Assembly: GCA_016192705.1 (NCBI GenBank)
Contig: JACPTQ010000017.1
Location: 62,001 to 126,000, forward strand
Direction of reading: 5' to 3'
DNA: 64,000 nucleotides
From: Deltaproteobacteria bacterium
GTDB taxonomy: Bacteria; Myxococcota; JACPTQ01
How positions within the stretch are numbered: the first letter of the stretch is position 1; every line of letters begins with the position of its first letter. A program made the position numbers and the translations under genes. The notes under the pieces were generated by a model. The model was not told where the DNA came from. It saw only the letters and a program-made list of their open reading frames with translations, and did not search any database. Below, one piece after another: positions 44,983-54,457 of this stretch.

Positions 44983-46125
44983 TTAACCTTTGAGGACGCC
45001 CCGCGCGATGACGAGACGCTGAATTTCGCTCGTCCCCTCATAGATTTCGGTGATGCGCGCATCGCGCCAGTGGCGCTCGGCGGCGTAGTCCTTGACGTAT
45101 CCATACCCGCCGTGGATTTGCAGCGCGCGATTCGCGATGCGGCTCGACGCTTCCGACGCATAAAGCTTCGCCATCGCCGACTCTTGCGAGTGCCGCACGC
45201 CACGATCCTTGAGCCACGCGGCGCGCCACGTGAGAAGCCGCGCCGCGTCGAGCTCGGTTGCGCAGTCGGCGAGCATGAACTGGATCGCCTGGAGTTGGTT
45301 GAGCGGTCCTCCAAATGCCTCGCGTTCGCCGGCGTATTGAAGCGCCTCTTCGAGCGCCGCGCGCGCAATGCCGAGCGCCTGTGCCGCAATCCCGATTCGT
45401 CCGCCGTCGAGCGTCGCCATTGCGACTTTGAATCCTTCGCCCTCTTTGCCGATGAGGCCGTCGCCCGAAATTCGCGCGTCCTCGAGGACAATGGAGCAGG
45501 TCGACGACGCCTTGATGCCGAGCTTCTTCTCGACCTTGCCGATTCGAACGCCCGGCGCGTCCATCGGCACGATGAATCCGCTGATCCCCTTATGTCCGAC
45601 GCCCATCGTTGTCATCGCGTACAAAACACACGCGTTCGCTTCGGCCGCATTGGTGATGAAGTTTTTCGTGCCGTTCAGAATCCACTCGTTACCGCTTCGC
45701 TTCGCAACCGTTTTCATCGCCGCCGCATCCGAGCCGCTCCCCGGCTCAGACAGCGCGTAGCAGCCAAGCTTCTCGCCGCGCGCGTAAGGCGTGAGCCATT
45801 TTTCGCGCTGCGCGTCGGTGCCGAACTTCAAGATGGGATCGCAGTAGAGCGAGTTGTTGACGCTCATGATGACGCCGCAACTCGCGCAGCCACGGGAAAT
45901 CTCTTCCATCGCGAGCACGTACGACAACGCGTCGAGCCCAGCGCCGCCCCATCGCTCGGGAATGGCGACGCCCATCAACCCGAGCTCCGCCATTTGTTTG
46001 ACGATCGCGCGCGGGAACTCGCCCTTTTCGTCGAGCTCGTGCGCGCGCGGTCGAATGACGCCATCCGCGAAATCGCGAACGGACTTCTTCAGCATCTCTT
46101 GTTCGGGGGTGAGTTCGGTATCCAT
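44983..46125 (-). CDS. Acyl-CoA dehydrogenase
   Basis: A 380-residue protein from the ATG at 46125, the standard length; the frame is open further upstream but without family sequence. It has the FAD/substrate motifs CYALSEPGSGSDAAAM and FITNAAEANA, and a C-terminal YEGTSEIQRLVIARG with the catalytic glutamate position of short-chain types. It oxidises acyl-CoA to enoyl-CoA in fatty-acid or branched amino-acid catabolism. No partner beta-oxidation gene adjoins it, but mmsA in the same window could act in valine degradation. Confidence 0.92.
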   Translation of the reverse strand: MDTELTPEQEMLKKSVRDFADGVIRPRAHELDEKGEFPRAIVKQMAELGLMGVAIPERWGGAGLDALSYVLAMEEISRGCASCGVIMSVNNSLYCDPILKFGTDAQREKWLTPYARGEKLGCYALSEPGSGSDAAAMKTVAKRSGNEWILNGTKNFITNAAEANACVLYAMTTMGVGHKGISGFIVPMDAPGVRIGKVEKKLGIKASSTCSIVLEDARISGDGLIGKEGEGFKVAMATLDGGRIGIAAQALGIARAALEEALQYAGEREAFGGPLNQLQAIQFMLADCATELDAARLLTWRAAWLKDRGVRHSQESAMAKLYASEASSRIANRALQIHGGYGYVKDYAAERHWRDARITEIYEGTSEIQRLVIARGVLKG

Positions 46126-46208
46126 GCGCGGGAAGCTATCGCCCTGTCCGAGAGTGGTCAACCGCGCCCGCGTCGCCCAAACATCGCTGCACGCGGAAAC
46201 GCCGTTTG

Positions 46209-46571
46209 CTATTTTCGATCGGCGATCGCGCGCTGCACCATTCCAATCATCATTTTGCATCCGACCTTCTCGGCCTCTGCGTTTTTCGGGTCGTCCTTCG
46301 GGCGCTCTTTCATCGACTGAACGCCCGTCGTCCAGCTCTTGCACGCGCTGCTCTGGTCGTGCGGCGGTTTACACGCCTCCGCGACGGCGGCAAAGTACGC
46401 GCGGCAGTTGGGGCCCCAATGGTCGTCGCCGGTCGCGCGCGTATCAGCCGTCCGCGTCGCAGCCCTTGTGTCACCGGTCGCGCGCGCGGTGTCCGCGGAA
46501 TCCTTCTTACACGCGGCTGTAAGGGCGACGGCAACGATAACAAGAAAAGAGGTGAGACTTGTTCGAAACAT
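46209..46571 (-). CDS. Small cysteine-containing lipoprotein of unknown function
   Basis: A 120-residue protein with a strong ribosome site (AGGAGGCC) and a lipobox (ALTAAC). A Thr/Ala/Asp-rich linker of about 20 residues is followed by a small helical domain with four cysteines (CRAYFAAVAEACKPP, SACKSW, VGCKMM), suggesting two disulfides. No family is recognised. It is a probable outer-membrane or periplasmic lipoprotein. Confidence 0.75.
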   Translation of the reverse strand: MFRTSLTSFLVIVAVALTAACKKDSADTARATGDTRAATRTADTRATGDDHWGPNCRAYFAAVAEACKPPHDQSSACKSWTTGVQSMKERPKDDPKNAEAEKVGCKMMIGMVQRAIADRK

Positions 46572-46677
46572 TTGAAGGGCCTCCTTTGTGCACGCCTTCG
46601 AGGGAGCACGTCATTTATTCGCGTCGTTTCAGCGGGATGTCAAGGGCGACGGATCGCCTTCATGCGTCACGGCATCG

Positions 46678-47688
46678 TCATCGGTCGCGGTGAAGAATGA
46701 AGAGGACGGCCGACGCGACTCCACTCACGGCGCCGCCCACCATGAACCCGATCCCCGTGTTGCGGCGGCTCGAGTCGTGGTCAGCGAGCGGGTCGGTTAC
46801 GGCGTAGAGCGTAATTCCAACGCCGGCCGCTACAACGGCTACTCCCGCCGCGAGCCACCCCCACGGACGTGTGAGGCGAGGGGGTCGCCGTGGCGGGGGA
46901 CCGTGCGCGATGACAATGGGTTTTCTGAGTGACCCATCGAGGACGCGCCGGTCGCCCGCTTGAACTTCGATCGGTGTGACCTTGGGGTCGAATCCAGCGG
47001 CGCTCACCGTGAGAACGTGTTTTCCGGGTGTGACGGCGATGTTCATCGCGGGAGTTTGCCCGACGGTGACGCCGTCGATCGCAATCGCAAAGCCCGCGGG
47101 GCCGGTGACGTCGAGGAACGCAACGAGGGGTTTCAATTCGAGTTGAACGGCCATTTTTTTTCCAGAGAAAATGACAACGTTGGAGCGTTCTGCGGCGTAA
47201 CGGGCGTCAGGGGACGTCGCGCGTACGTGGTGCGGGCCGATCGGAAGTTTCAGCGTGAGCGGCGCGACGCCGCGATCGGCTCCATCGATGGCGATGCGCG
47301 CGGGTTGATCGGTGGTGACGGTGAATGTGCCGTCGAGTCGCGCGCGAACGGCGCGGAAGCGGGCGACGGCGGCTGGCGAATCTTGGGCTGGGTTTAATTC
47401 GGTGAGGGGATCCGCCGCGAGGGCGAGTGCGAAACTCTCCTCGGCCGCGATGGTTTGAGAAAGTTCGAGCTGCGCGAGACCGAGCTGGCGATACGCGAGC
47501 GCACGCTTTTGCGGATCGGACAGGCGCGGGGCGACCAGCAAGAGCGCTTTTGCGGCACCGGCCCAGTCCCCCTTCGAGAAAAGGCGCCGGCCGGCCGCGA
47601 GGTCTCTGTCGTCCGTGTTGGCGAGAGACGGGCGCGCAAAAAATGAAGCGAAGGCGGCGCCAAAGAGAATGAGAACGACCCGAGTCAT
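46678..47688 (-). CDS. Secreted TPR-like / PEGA domain protein with C-terminal membrane segments
   Basis: A 336-residue protein with a signal peptide (VLILFGAAFASFFARPSLA), a helical TPR-like domain (KGDWAGAAKALLLVAP, ALAYRQLGLAQLELSQ), then two PEGA-like beta domains (FTVTTDQPARIAIDGADRG and LDVTGPAGFAIAIDGVTVG). Two C-terminal hydrophobic segments (WGWLAAGVAVVAAGVGITLY and GIGFMVGGAVSGVASAVLF) end in a basic tail. Its ATG overlaps the stop of the kinase gene upstream (ATGA), so it probably acts with that kinase. Confidence 0.75.
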   Translation of the reverse strand: MTRVVLILFGAAFASFFARPSLANTDDRDLAAGRRLFSKGDWAGAAKALLLVAPRLSDPQKRALAYRQLGLAQLELSQTIAAEESFALALAADPLTELNPAQDSPAAVARFRAVRARLDGTFTVTTDQPARIAIDGADRGVAPLTLKLPIGPHHVRATSPDARYAAERSNVVIFSGKKMAVQLELKPLVAFLDVTGPAGFAIAIDGVTVGQTPAMNIAVTPGKHVLTVSAAGFDPKVTPIEVQAGDRRVLDGSLRKPIVIAHGPPPRRPPRLTRPWGWLAAGVAVVAAGVGITLYAVTDPLADHDSSRRNTGIGFMVGGAVSGVASAVLFILHRDR

Positions 47689-49334
47689 GGGTTTGGCTCG
47701 AGGTCGATTGTAAGGGTGGTGGGTGCATGGGTGAGGTCGACGAGGCGATCGACGGGTTTGTGTCCATCTTTGACAATTTGGATTCGGTGACGACCCGGGA
47801 GCGTGTCAAAAACGTGTTTCTTCGCGCCTATCGGCTTCCCATCGTCGAGGACGATCGCATTTGCATAGCAAAGTCCTTCGCCGAGTGATGGGCAACGAAT
47901 CTTTACGGTCAGCGCGGTAAGCAGGGGCGTTGCGGGTGCGATTTCTGCGCGGGGTCGCGGGCGGCGTTCGGCGCGCGTGCGCTGTTTCATAGGAGCCGAC
48001 GCGCGTGAGGACGCGGGTGCGGGTGCGGGTGCGGACGCCGGTGCGGGGATTTGACGCAAAGGCGCGGAGACGCCAAGGGAAGAGGATTCATTCTTTGCGT
48101 CTTCGCTACTTTGCGCCTTGGCGTTGAAATCTTGTCCGGGAGCGGGTGCGGTTGCGGATTCGGAAGCGGGTGCCACAACCGGCGTGACGGGCGTCGAGTT
48201 CGAAGGAGCAATCACCATCGCCAGGACCGCTCCAGCCACAAGCGTCGTCGCGCCGCCCGCCCACACGATGCGATTCCGACGCGGACCAACCAATTCACCT
48301 TGAACAATGGAGTCGTGTTTCGTCGCCGGTCGACCGCGCGAACCCTCAGCACGATTGGTCGCGCCGTCTGCGTCGGCCGCGACGAGGCCGGTCGGGGATT
48401 CCCCAAGCAGCGCCGCACGCATCTCGCTCGCCGACTGAAAGCGATCTTCCGGGCGCTTCGCGAGTGCGCGCACCACCGCGTGGAGAATCCGGTCGGCGCA
48501 CTTTCGTGCAATCTCGGGATCGATGGGACGCGGGGGCGTGTGAATCTGTTGGAGGAAGACGTCGACGGTGCTTCCTCCAGTGTACGGCCGCTCGCCGGTT
48601 AGCATTTCGTAAAGGATGACGCCAAGCGCGTAGACGTCGGCGCGCGCGTCGACCCGCTCGCCAAATGCCTGTTCGGGCGCCATATACGCGGGGGTGCCGA
48701 GGATGGTCCCGGTCTGTGTGAGATTCTTCCCTTTTGTGTCGTCGCCCTCGATGATTCGCGCGATGCCGAAGTCGAGCAGCTTTGCAAAGAAGCGGTGTCC
48801 ATGGGCGCGCGCGAGAACAACGTTCGCGGGCTTCAAGTCGCGGTGAACGACGCCGTGCGCGTGCGCATGCTCGAGGGCCGCTAGGATCTGCCCGGCGATG
48901 AGCACGGCATCATCGGGCGCGATGACCCGCGTCCGCGCAATCTCTTCGTCGAGCGTGACGCCCTCGACATACTCCATCACCATGAAGAACGAACCGTCCT
49001 GCGCACGCCCAAAATCGTACAGTGCAACGATGTTCGGGTGTGAAAGCCGAGCAACCGATTCAGCCTCACGCGCGAACCGCTCAGCCATTTTGGGATTGCG
49101 CGAATATTCGTGCTGGAGGACCTTAATGGCAACGCGGCGGTTGATGCTGATCTGCGTCGCGCGGTAAACGATTCCGATTCCACCTTCACCGAGTATCGCT
49201 TCGACCCTGAAACGGGGATCGATCGTCGGGACGTTTACGGCGGGCTGTGCGGGAACGGTGTCTCCGTCGGGCGTTGTGTCAGGCTCGGGCGTGAGTGAAA
49301 CCGTACCGTTTGGATCGAAGCCTTTGTTCGCCAT
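47685..49334 (-). CDS. Membrane Ser/Thr protein kinase
   Basis: A 549-residue protein. The kinase domain (about 43-300) has LGEGGIGIVYRA, the ATP lysine in VAIKVL, the catalytic loop HRDLKPANVVL, a DFG triplet and GTPAYMAPEQ, so it should be active. A membrane helix lies near residues 355-375 (ATTLVAGAVLAMVIAP). The next 50 residues are Ala/Pro-rich and coded by a family-A repeat with hexamer tracts. The C-terminal about 90 residues form a PEGA-like beta domain (GRHRIQIVKDGHKPVDRLVD). It is the first gene of a pair with the downstream PEGA protein. Confidence 0.9.
   Translation of the reverse strand: MANKGFDPNGTVSLTPEPDTTPDGDTVPAQPAVNVPTIDPRFRVEAILGEGGIGIVYRATQISINRRVAIKVLQHEYSRNPKMAERFAREAESVARLSHPNIVALYDFGRAQDGSFFMVMEYVEGVTLDEEIARTRVIAPDDAVLIAGQILAALEHAHAHGVVHRDLKPANVVLARAHGHRFFAKLLDFGIARIIEGDDTKGKNLTQTGTILGTPAYMAPEQAFGERVDARADVYALGVILYEMLTGERPYTGGSTVDVFLQQIHTPPRPIDPEIARKCADRILHAVVRALAKRPEDRFQSASEMRAALLGESPTGLVAADADGATNRAEGSRGRPATKHDSIVQGELVGPRRNRIVWAGGATTLVAGAVLAMVIAPSNSTPVTPVVAPASESATAPAPGQDFNAKAQSSEDAKNESSSLGVSAPLRQIPAPASAPAPAPASSRASAPMKQRTRAERRPRPRAEIAPATPLLTALTVKIRCPSLGEGLCYANAIVLDDGKPIGAKKHVFDTLPGRHRIQIVKDGHKPVDRLVDLTHAPTTLTIDLEPNP
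47998..48172 (+). repeat. Family-A repeat copy A8 between two hexamer tracts, in a kinase gene
   Basis: A8 (48050-48131) has arms atttgacgcaaaggcgcgga and ctttgcgccttggcgttgaaat. Hexamer tracts lie at 47998-48049 and 48137-48172. It is in frame on the minus strand and again codes a linker between membrane helix and beta domain. Confidence 0.8.
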
Positions 49335-49651
49335 CTGTCAGTTAATTATAGTCGCCGCCTTTCCTGACGCGCAATTGAGCGAGAAGAGTCGTGACATGTT
49401 CGAATTGTTCCTGAGTGGGCTCGCGAAATGAAGCGGTCGTAGCGAGAGCTCTCGGGGGGGAGGAGAGTTCAGTTTTCTGAACGCCCTCGCCACGACCGTT
49501 CGCTTTGTGTTGATGCAGCCGCTGGGCCAACGGAATCGTGTGTGATCTTACGGCACCTTTCGGACGCCGCGATCAGGCGTTGCCTCAGGTGAGTGTTTTT
49601 CGATCCCGAACATGTAGCCGTGGAGTCGGATGCGGATGCGGAGATATGCCG
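49335..49651. other. Intergenic region upstream of the kinase gene
   Basis: A 317-bp gap. A hairpin gttcag/ctgaac with a T4 loop is at 49467-49482, and a g-run lies at 49454-49460. A 62-codon minus-strand frame (49342-49530) has no ribosome site. I see no convincing gene. Confidence 0.5.
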
Positions 49652-50986
49652 TTAATACCGCGTGACCCACATCGGCTGCGGTGGGTAATACGTCGCGCCG
49701 CTCGACCAATAGATGGTGCGCGTCGGTGAAATCCGAATCGCGCGGCCGGCATCGGTCGTCGTGCCGGCATCGACCCACAAACCGGCGTTGGCCCAAAGCC
49801 CCGCGTCGCTGATGCCGTCGTAAACGCGAACGACGTTTTTCGGCGACCCCGACTGCGGACCGCCCGATCCTGTGCTCGTGCCGCCTGGGTTGTATCCGTT
49901 CGCGACGAAGAGGCGGTCCTTGTCGGCCATGTAGAAGAGGCCGTAGGTGCTCCAGTGGTAGATGTCGGAGCCGTTCGCGCTTTCATTGGTTTGGAGGACG
50001 CGCGGCGTGATGTTGTAGTCGGTCGACGTCGTCGGTGCCATGTCGATGCCGCCGAGGTCGAAGAAGAGAACTTCAAACGTGTGGTGTCCGACGATGAGAA
50101 GTTTACGCGTCGCGTCGTACCAAACGTTGTGGGTCGTTGTGTTGTTGGGGCGATCGATGCCGGTGTTGTCGCCAGCGATTCGGAAACTCGGCTCGGTGAA
50201 CCCATTCACGACGCTCGCGTTATTGTACACGACGATCGCGCCGCGACTCGGAGTCCCCGCGTCGAGGGTGGTGTTCATGCAGGCGACAAAGAGGCGGTCG
50301 GTCGCTGAGTCGACGAAAACGAAAACGGGATTGCCGAGCTTGTTGTGGGTGATGTTGCGCGCGGGCGCGAGGTTGCCGGTCGCGGTGCTCGCGGTCGTCC
50401 AGACGAGGATGTTTTTCGAGAACGTGTTCGCGGCGTAGAGGAGATCGCGCGATTCGTCGACCCAGACGCCGTGCGGTTGGTTGATGAGCGTCGCGGGGCC
50501 AAAGAGATGGCGCGCGAGGGTTTGGCCGCCGTTGGCCGAGCTGGCGTTCGCGAGGACGCCGATCGAGCCGACGACGTCGGTTGGGTCGAGCGGCATACCG
50601 CTGTCGGGTTTGGTTTTGCCGCCGTCGCCCGTCGTGAAGAGCGCGCCGATGTACATTTCGTTGCGCGACTCTGCGACGTAGAGCGTGTGCGCGAAGTTGA
50701 GCGGGACGCCGGTCGAGTCGACGATCTGCTGGACGGGAATCGTTGCGCTCGGCGTCACGCCGGCGTCGTTTGTGTTGATCGACTGTGCGTCGTCGAAGCG
50801 AAGGATCGCGTGCCACGTCGTCGACGTCGAGCTGTATTCGCCGGTGCCGACATAGAGGCGCTCGCGTCCGCCGTCGGTCGACGCACCGCCATCGGACGGC
50901 GTCGTTTGAGTGGGCGTCGGGTCGCTTCCTTTGCAACCGCTGAAAACGAAACCGACGAGAAGGAAACTGAGTGCGCGCAGCGTCAT
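49652..50986 (-). CDS. Lipoprotein with beta-propeller-like repeats, unknown function
   Basis: A 444-residue protein with a ribosome site (CGGAGG) and the lipobox VFSGC. A Thr/Asp/Gly linker of about 20 residues follows. The mature part has recurring beta patterns: LYVGTGEYSSTSTTWHAI, LYVAESRNEMYIGA, LLYAANTFSKNILVW, RLFVACMNTTLD and RLFVANGYNPGG. These fit the blades of an NHL or YVTN-type propeller. No catalytic motif is visible. It is probably a surface or periplasmic binding protein. Confidence 0.7.
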   Translation of the reverse strand: MTLRALSFLLVGFVFSGCKGSDPTPTQTTPSDGGASTDGGRERLYVGTGEYSSTSTTWHAILRFDDAQSINTNDAGVTPSATIPVQQIVDSTGVPLNFAHTLYVAESRNEMYIGALFTTGDGGKTKPDSGMPLDPTDVVGSIGVLANASSANGGQTLARHLFGPATLINQPHGVWVDESRDLLYAANTFSKNILVWTTASTATGNLAPARNITHNKLGNPVFVFVDSATDRLFVACMNTTLDAGTPSRGAIVVYNNASVVNGFTEPSFRIAGDNTGIDRPNNTTTHNVWYDATRKLLIVGHHTFEVLFFDLGGIDMAPTTSTDYNITPRVLQTNESANGSDIYHWSTYGLFYMADKDRLFVANGYNPGGTSTGSGGPQSGSPKNVVRVYDGISDAGLWANAGLWVDAGTTTDAGRAIRISPTRTIYWSSGATYYPPQPMWVTRY

Positions 50987-51048
50987 CTCAAAACCTCCGA
51001 AAGAGCCCAGCGTACTTTACTGTTCGTCGACCGCCGGTGTCTAGAATC

Positions 51049-51429
51049 CCTCATCCCCGGTTAACGGGTCCAGCAATAATCACGACAGAAAGCGAGCGCT
51101 CGCCCGGGCGCGAGAATTAGCACAGCACTGCCAAGTGAGGTGCACGGACGGGCGGGTGAACATGCCAAACTGAATCGGGGCACCCAACCCGTTGGCGAAA
51201 TCCCGGGAAACGCTTCGCGGAGGCAAATAAAGGGCGGGATGGGAGGAGCGCGAAGGCTTGCGTCCGCAGCGTCTGAGGTGCTCGTTGGGCAACGGATTCC
51301 CGATGGGCTGGCCGTTCTAGTTCTTGCGAAGAAATAGTGTTGAGTCAGACGCGAGGACGTTCGCAAGCCGAAGCGTCTCCCATCCCGACCTTCATTTAGG
51401 TTGGGCGCCACGGCGTTAACCGGGGATGA
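51049..51429. mobile_element. MITE-like element, copy 2, with perfect 17-bp terminal inverted repeats
   Basis: The ends are ctcatccccggttaacg (51049-51065) and cgttaaccggggatgag (51413-51429), an exact inverted match. The 381-bp interval has no complete transposase gene. It shares end sequence and part of its right-hand interior with the region 4838-5267. No clear target-site duplication is seen. It lies between a lipoprotein gene and the aldolase gene. Confidence 0.7.
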
Positions 51430-51515
51430 GCGTTTAGAATTGCGTCGACGTGGGGCAGTTGCGCGGCGGCCTCGCTGTAGCTAGCATTCGCGCTTCATTA
51501 AAGAGGAGGAATCGA

Positions 51516-52865
51516 ATGAAGACGGCGCTATCAGTTGAGACCTTACATACGTACACGGCGCGGCTCACCGACGCGAATCGCGCGTTCAATGCGCGTTACC
51601 CGGGCGAGAGCGGTGTGCGGCAGCCGGTGCACACCGTGTATGGCGGTGCGAATCTTTTCAAGGCCGAGACGGCACGAAAGCTGGGCGGGATTGGGCTGAA
51701 GACGCTCGAGCAGTATGCGCCGACAGCGGGCGATTTTGCGGCGGCGCTTGGGATTTCGGGCGATGCGGCGTTTGCGAAGACGGTGTACGACCGCGTCGTC
51801 GAGAAGTTAAAGCGCGAACCGATCGAAGATTTTCGAATCGACTTCGAGGATGGCTACGGGAATCGGTCGGACGCGGAGGAGGATGGGCACGCGGAGGCCG
51901 CGGCGGTCGAGGTTGCGAAGGGGATGGCCGAGGGCGTGTTGCCGCCGTTCATCGGGATTCGCGTGAAAACGTTTTCGGAGGAGCTCAAGCTTCGGGCGAT
52001 ACGGACGCTCGACATTTTCTTGTCGACGCTCGCGGAAAAATCGGGGGCGCGGCTGCCGGCGAATTTTGTGGTGACGATTCCGAAGGTCACCATTCCAGAG
52101 CAGATCGCGGTGCTGGTCGATCTGTTTGAGCATTTCGAGAGAACGCTCGGTTACAAACCGGGATCGCTGAAACTTGAAGCGATGATCGAAACGACGCAGT
52201 CGATTCTGAACGCGCTCGGCGAGGCGACGATCCCGCACCTTTTGAACGCGGCGCGCGGGCGCATGGTCGCGGCGCATTTTGGGACGTACGACTATACGGC
52301 GTCGTGCAACGTGACGGCGGCGTACCAGTCGATTCAGCATGCGTCGTGCGATTATGCGAAAGAGGTGATGCAGGTGACGCTCGCGGGGACGGGCGTCTGG
52401 GTTTCGGATGGGGCGACGACGATCATGCCGATCACGCCGCACAAGGCGAAAGAGGGCGCGGCGCTGACGGCGGCGCAGGTTGGCGAGAATAAGGCGTCGG
52501 TTTATCGCGCGTGGAAGCTGCACTACGACAACGTGATGTACGCGCTTGCGGGTGGTTATTACCAAGGGTGGGACTTGCACCCGGGGCAGCTCCCGACGCG
52601 CTACGCGGCGATGTACACGTTCTTTTTGTCGGGGCGACAGGCGGCGTCGAATCGGCTCAAGAACTTCGTGGAGAAGGCGGCGCAGGCGACGCTTCACGGT
52701 GATACGTTTGATGACGCGGCGACAGGGCAGGGGCTCCTTAATTTCTTTTTGCGCGGCGTCAACTGCGGCGCGCTCACGGAAGACGAGGCGCTTCTCGCGG
52801 GCGTCACGGTCGATGAACTGCGCGGGCGTTCGTTTTTGAAAATTCTGCAGAACCGACGGAAGTAA
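51516..52865 (+). CDS. CitE/HpcH-HpaI superfamily aldolase-like protein (DUF6986-like)
   Basis: A 449-residue protein with a strong ribosome site (AGAGGAGGA, about 51501-51509). The TIM-barrel-type motifs are IEDFRIDFEDGYGNR (acidic metal-binding region), VVTIPKV, KLEAMIETTQSILN and GTYDYTASCNV. This family resembles citrate lyase beta-subunit and malate synthase-type enzymes that cleave or join acyl-CoA and short oxo-acids. The exact reaction is not known to me. It lies downstream of the MITE-like element and next to catabolic genes. Confidence 0.65.
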   Translation: MKTALSVETLHTYTARLTDANRAFNARYPGESGVRQPVHTVYGGANLFKAETARKLGGIGLKTLEQYAPTAGDFAAALGISGDAAFAKTVYDRVVEKLKREPIEDFRIDFEDGYGNRSDAEEDGHAEAAAVEVAKGMAEGVLPPFIGIRVKTFSEELKLRAIRTLDIFLSTLAEKSGARLPANFVVTIPKVTIPEQIAVLVDLFEHFERTLGYKPGSLKLEAMIETTQSILNALGEATIPHLLNAARGRMVAAHFGTYDYTASCNVTAAYQSIQHASCDYAKEVMQVTLAGTGVWVSDGATTIMPITPHKAKEGAALTAAQVGENKASVYRAWKLHYDNVMYALAGGYYQGWDLHPGQLPTRYAAMYTFFLSGRQAASNRLKNFVEKAAQATLHGDTFDDAATGQGLLNFFLRGVNCGALTEDEALLAGVTVDELRGRSFLKILQNRRK

Positions 52866-52972
52866 GCAGCCCGCTATTTCATAGTGGGCATAAATTTTCG
52901 GCGCAATGGCGCGAAGCCCTGTGGGCTGAGCGCGCGGCGAAAATGGTGAGCCCCTGTTTACAGAGGGCGAAC

Positions 52973-54457
52973 CTACATTGAAAACTCGGCGCCGGCGCGG
53001 ATGCCGGTCGGCCAGCGCGACGTCATCGTTTTGAGGCGCGTACAGAAACGCACTCCCTCGGGGCCGTGCATGTATTGGTCGCCAAACAAAGACCTCTTCC
53101 AGCCGCCAAAACTGTGAAACGCCATCGGGACAGGGATGGGGACATTGATGCCGACCATGCCGACTTTGATCGACGTCGCGTATTCGCGGGCGGCGTCGCC
53201 ATCGCGCGTGAAAATCGCCGTGCCGTTGCCGTATTCGTGCGCGTTGACGAGTGCGACCGCTTCGTCGAACGACTTGACGCGAACGACGCAGAGGACCGGC
53301 CCAAAAATCTCCTCTTGGTAGATGCGCATGGCGGGGGTGACGTTGTCGAACAGCGTCCCGCCGAGAAAAAAACCGCCTTCGCTTCCCGCGACTTTAAGCC
53401 CACGACCATCGGCGACGAGGCGCGCTCCTTCGCGGACGCCGAGATCGATGTAGCCGACCACGCGGTCGAGGTGCGCGCGCGTGACGAGTGGGCCCATGTC
53501 GACGTTTGGCGCGGTGCCTGGGCCGATCCGAAGCGCTTTGACACGCGAGGCGAGTCGCTCAACGAGCGGGTCCGCGATCGCGCCGACGGCGACAGCGACC
53601 GAGATCGCCATGCAGCGTTCGCCCGCAGAGCCATACGCGGCGCCAATCAGTGCGTCGGTCGCTTGATCGAGATCGGCGTCGGGCATGACGACGAGATGGT
53701 TTTTCGCGCCGCCGAGCGCTTGAACGCGCTTTCCGTGACGTGCCGCGGTTTCGTAAACGTGCATCGCGATCGGCGTTGAGCCGACAAAACTCACGGCGGC
53801 GACATCCGCGTGCGTGAGGAGTGCGTCAACCGCGACCTTATCGCCGTTGACAACGTTCAAGACACCGCGCGGCAGGCCGGCCTCGCGCGCGAGCTCGGCG
53901 AGGCGCAACGAACACGACGGGTCGCGCTCGGACGGTTTCAAGACGAACGTGTTCCCACACGCGATCGAAATCGGAAACATCCAAAGCGGCACCATCGCCG
54001 GAAAGTTGAACGGCGTGATGCCCGCGCAAACGCCGAGCGGCTGCCGCACCGACCAGCTGTCGATCCCGGTGCCGATGTTCTCGGTGTATTCGCCTTTGAG
54101 AAGTTGCGGTATCCCGGCCGCGAATTCGACGACTTCGATGCCGCGGATGACAGAGCCTTTCGCGTCGGAAAGTACTTTGCCATGTTCGGCCGTGAGGAGG
54201 CCCGCGATTTCGTCGAGGTGGCGATCGAGGAGCTCCTTGAAACGAAACATCACGCGCGCGCGCTTGAGCGGCGGTGTCGCGGCCCACGCTGGGAATGCGG
54301 CCTTGGCGGCCTCTACCGCTGCGCTAACCTCGTCGACCGAAGCGAACGGCACGCGCGACGCAACTTCGCCCGTCGCTGGATTGAAAACGTCGCCTAGTCG
54401 ACCGCTCGTTCCGGCGCGCGCCTCGCCGTCGATGAAATGGTGAAGAGGCTTGCTCAT
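52973..54457 (-). CDS. mmsA: CoA-acylating methylmalonate-semialdehyde dehydrogenase
   Basis: A 494-residue protein, normal length. It converts methylmalonate semialdehyde to propionyl-CoA in valine breakdown and malonate semialdehyde to acetyl-CoA. Visible features are the NAD region [33 protein letters not shown] and the catalytic cysteine in [11 protein letters not shown], the usual site in this enzyme. The end has [14 protein letters not shown]. Its ATG overlaps the glnN stop codon (TAATG), so the two are co-translated. Confidence 0.92.
   Translation of the reverse strand: MSKPLHHFIDGEARAGTSGRLGDVFNPATGEVASRVPFASVDEVSAAVEAAKAAFPAWAATPPLKRARVMFRFKELLDRHLDEIAGLLTAEHGKVLSDAKGSVIRGIEVVEFAAGIPQLLKGEYTENIGTGIDSWSVRQPLGVCAGITPFNFPAMVPLWMFPISIACGNTFVLKPSERDPSCSLRLAELAREAGLPRGVLNVVNGDKVAVDALLTHADVAAVSFVGSTPIAMHVYETAARHGKRVQALGGAKNHLVVMPDADLDQATDALIGAAYGSAGERCMAISVAVAVGAIADPLVERLASRVKALRIGPGTAPNVDMGPLVTRAHLDRVVGYIDLGVREGARLVADGRGLKVAGSEGGFFLGGTLFDNVTPAMRIYQEEIFGPVLCVVRVKSFDEAVALVNAHEYGNGTAIFTRDGDAAREYATSIKVGMVGINVPIPVPMAFHSFGGWKRSLFGDQYMHGPEGVRFCTRLKTMTSRWPTGIRAGAEFSM

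Noticed and set aside
51516-52865. Malate synthase
   Set aside because: The protein is related to the same superfamily but lacks typical malate synthase A/G length and motifs. A CitE/HpcH-like assignment fits better.
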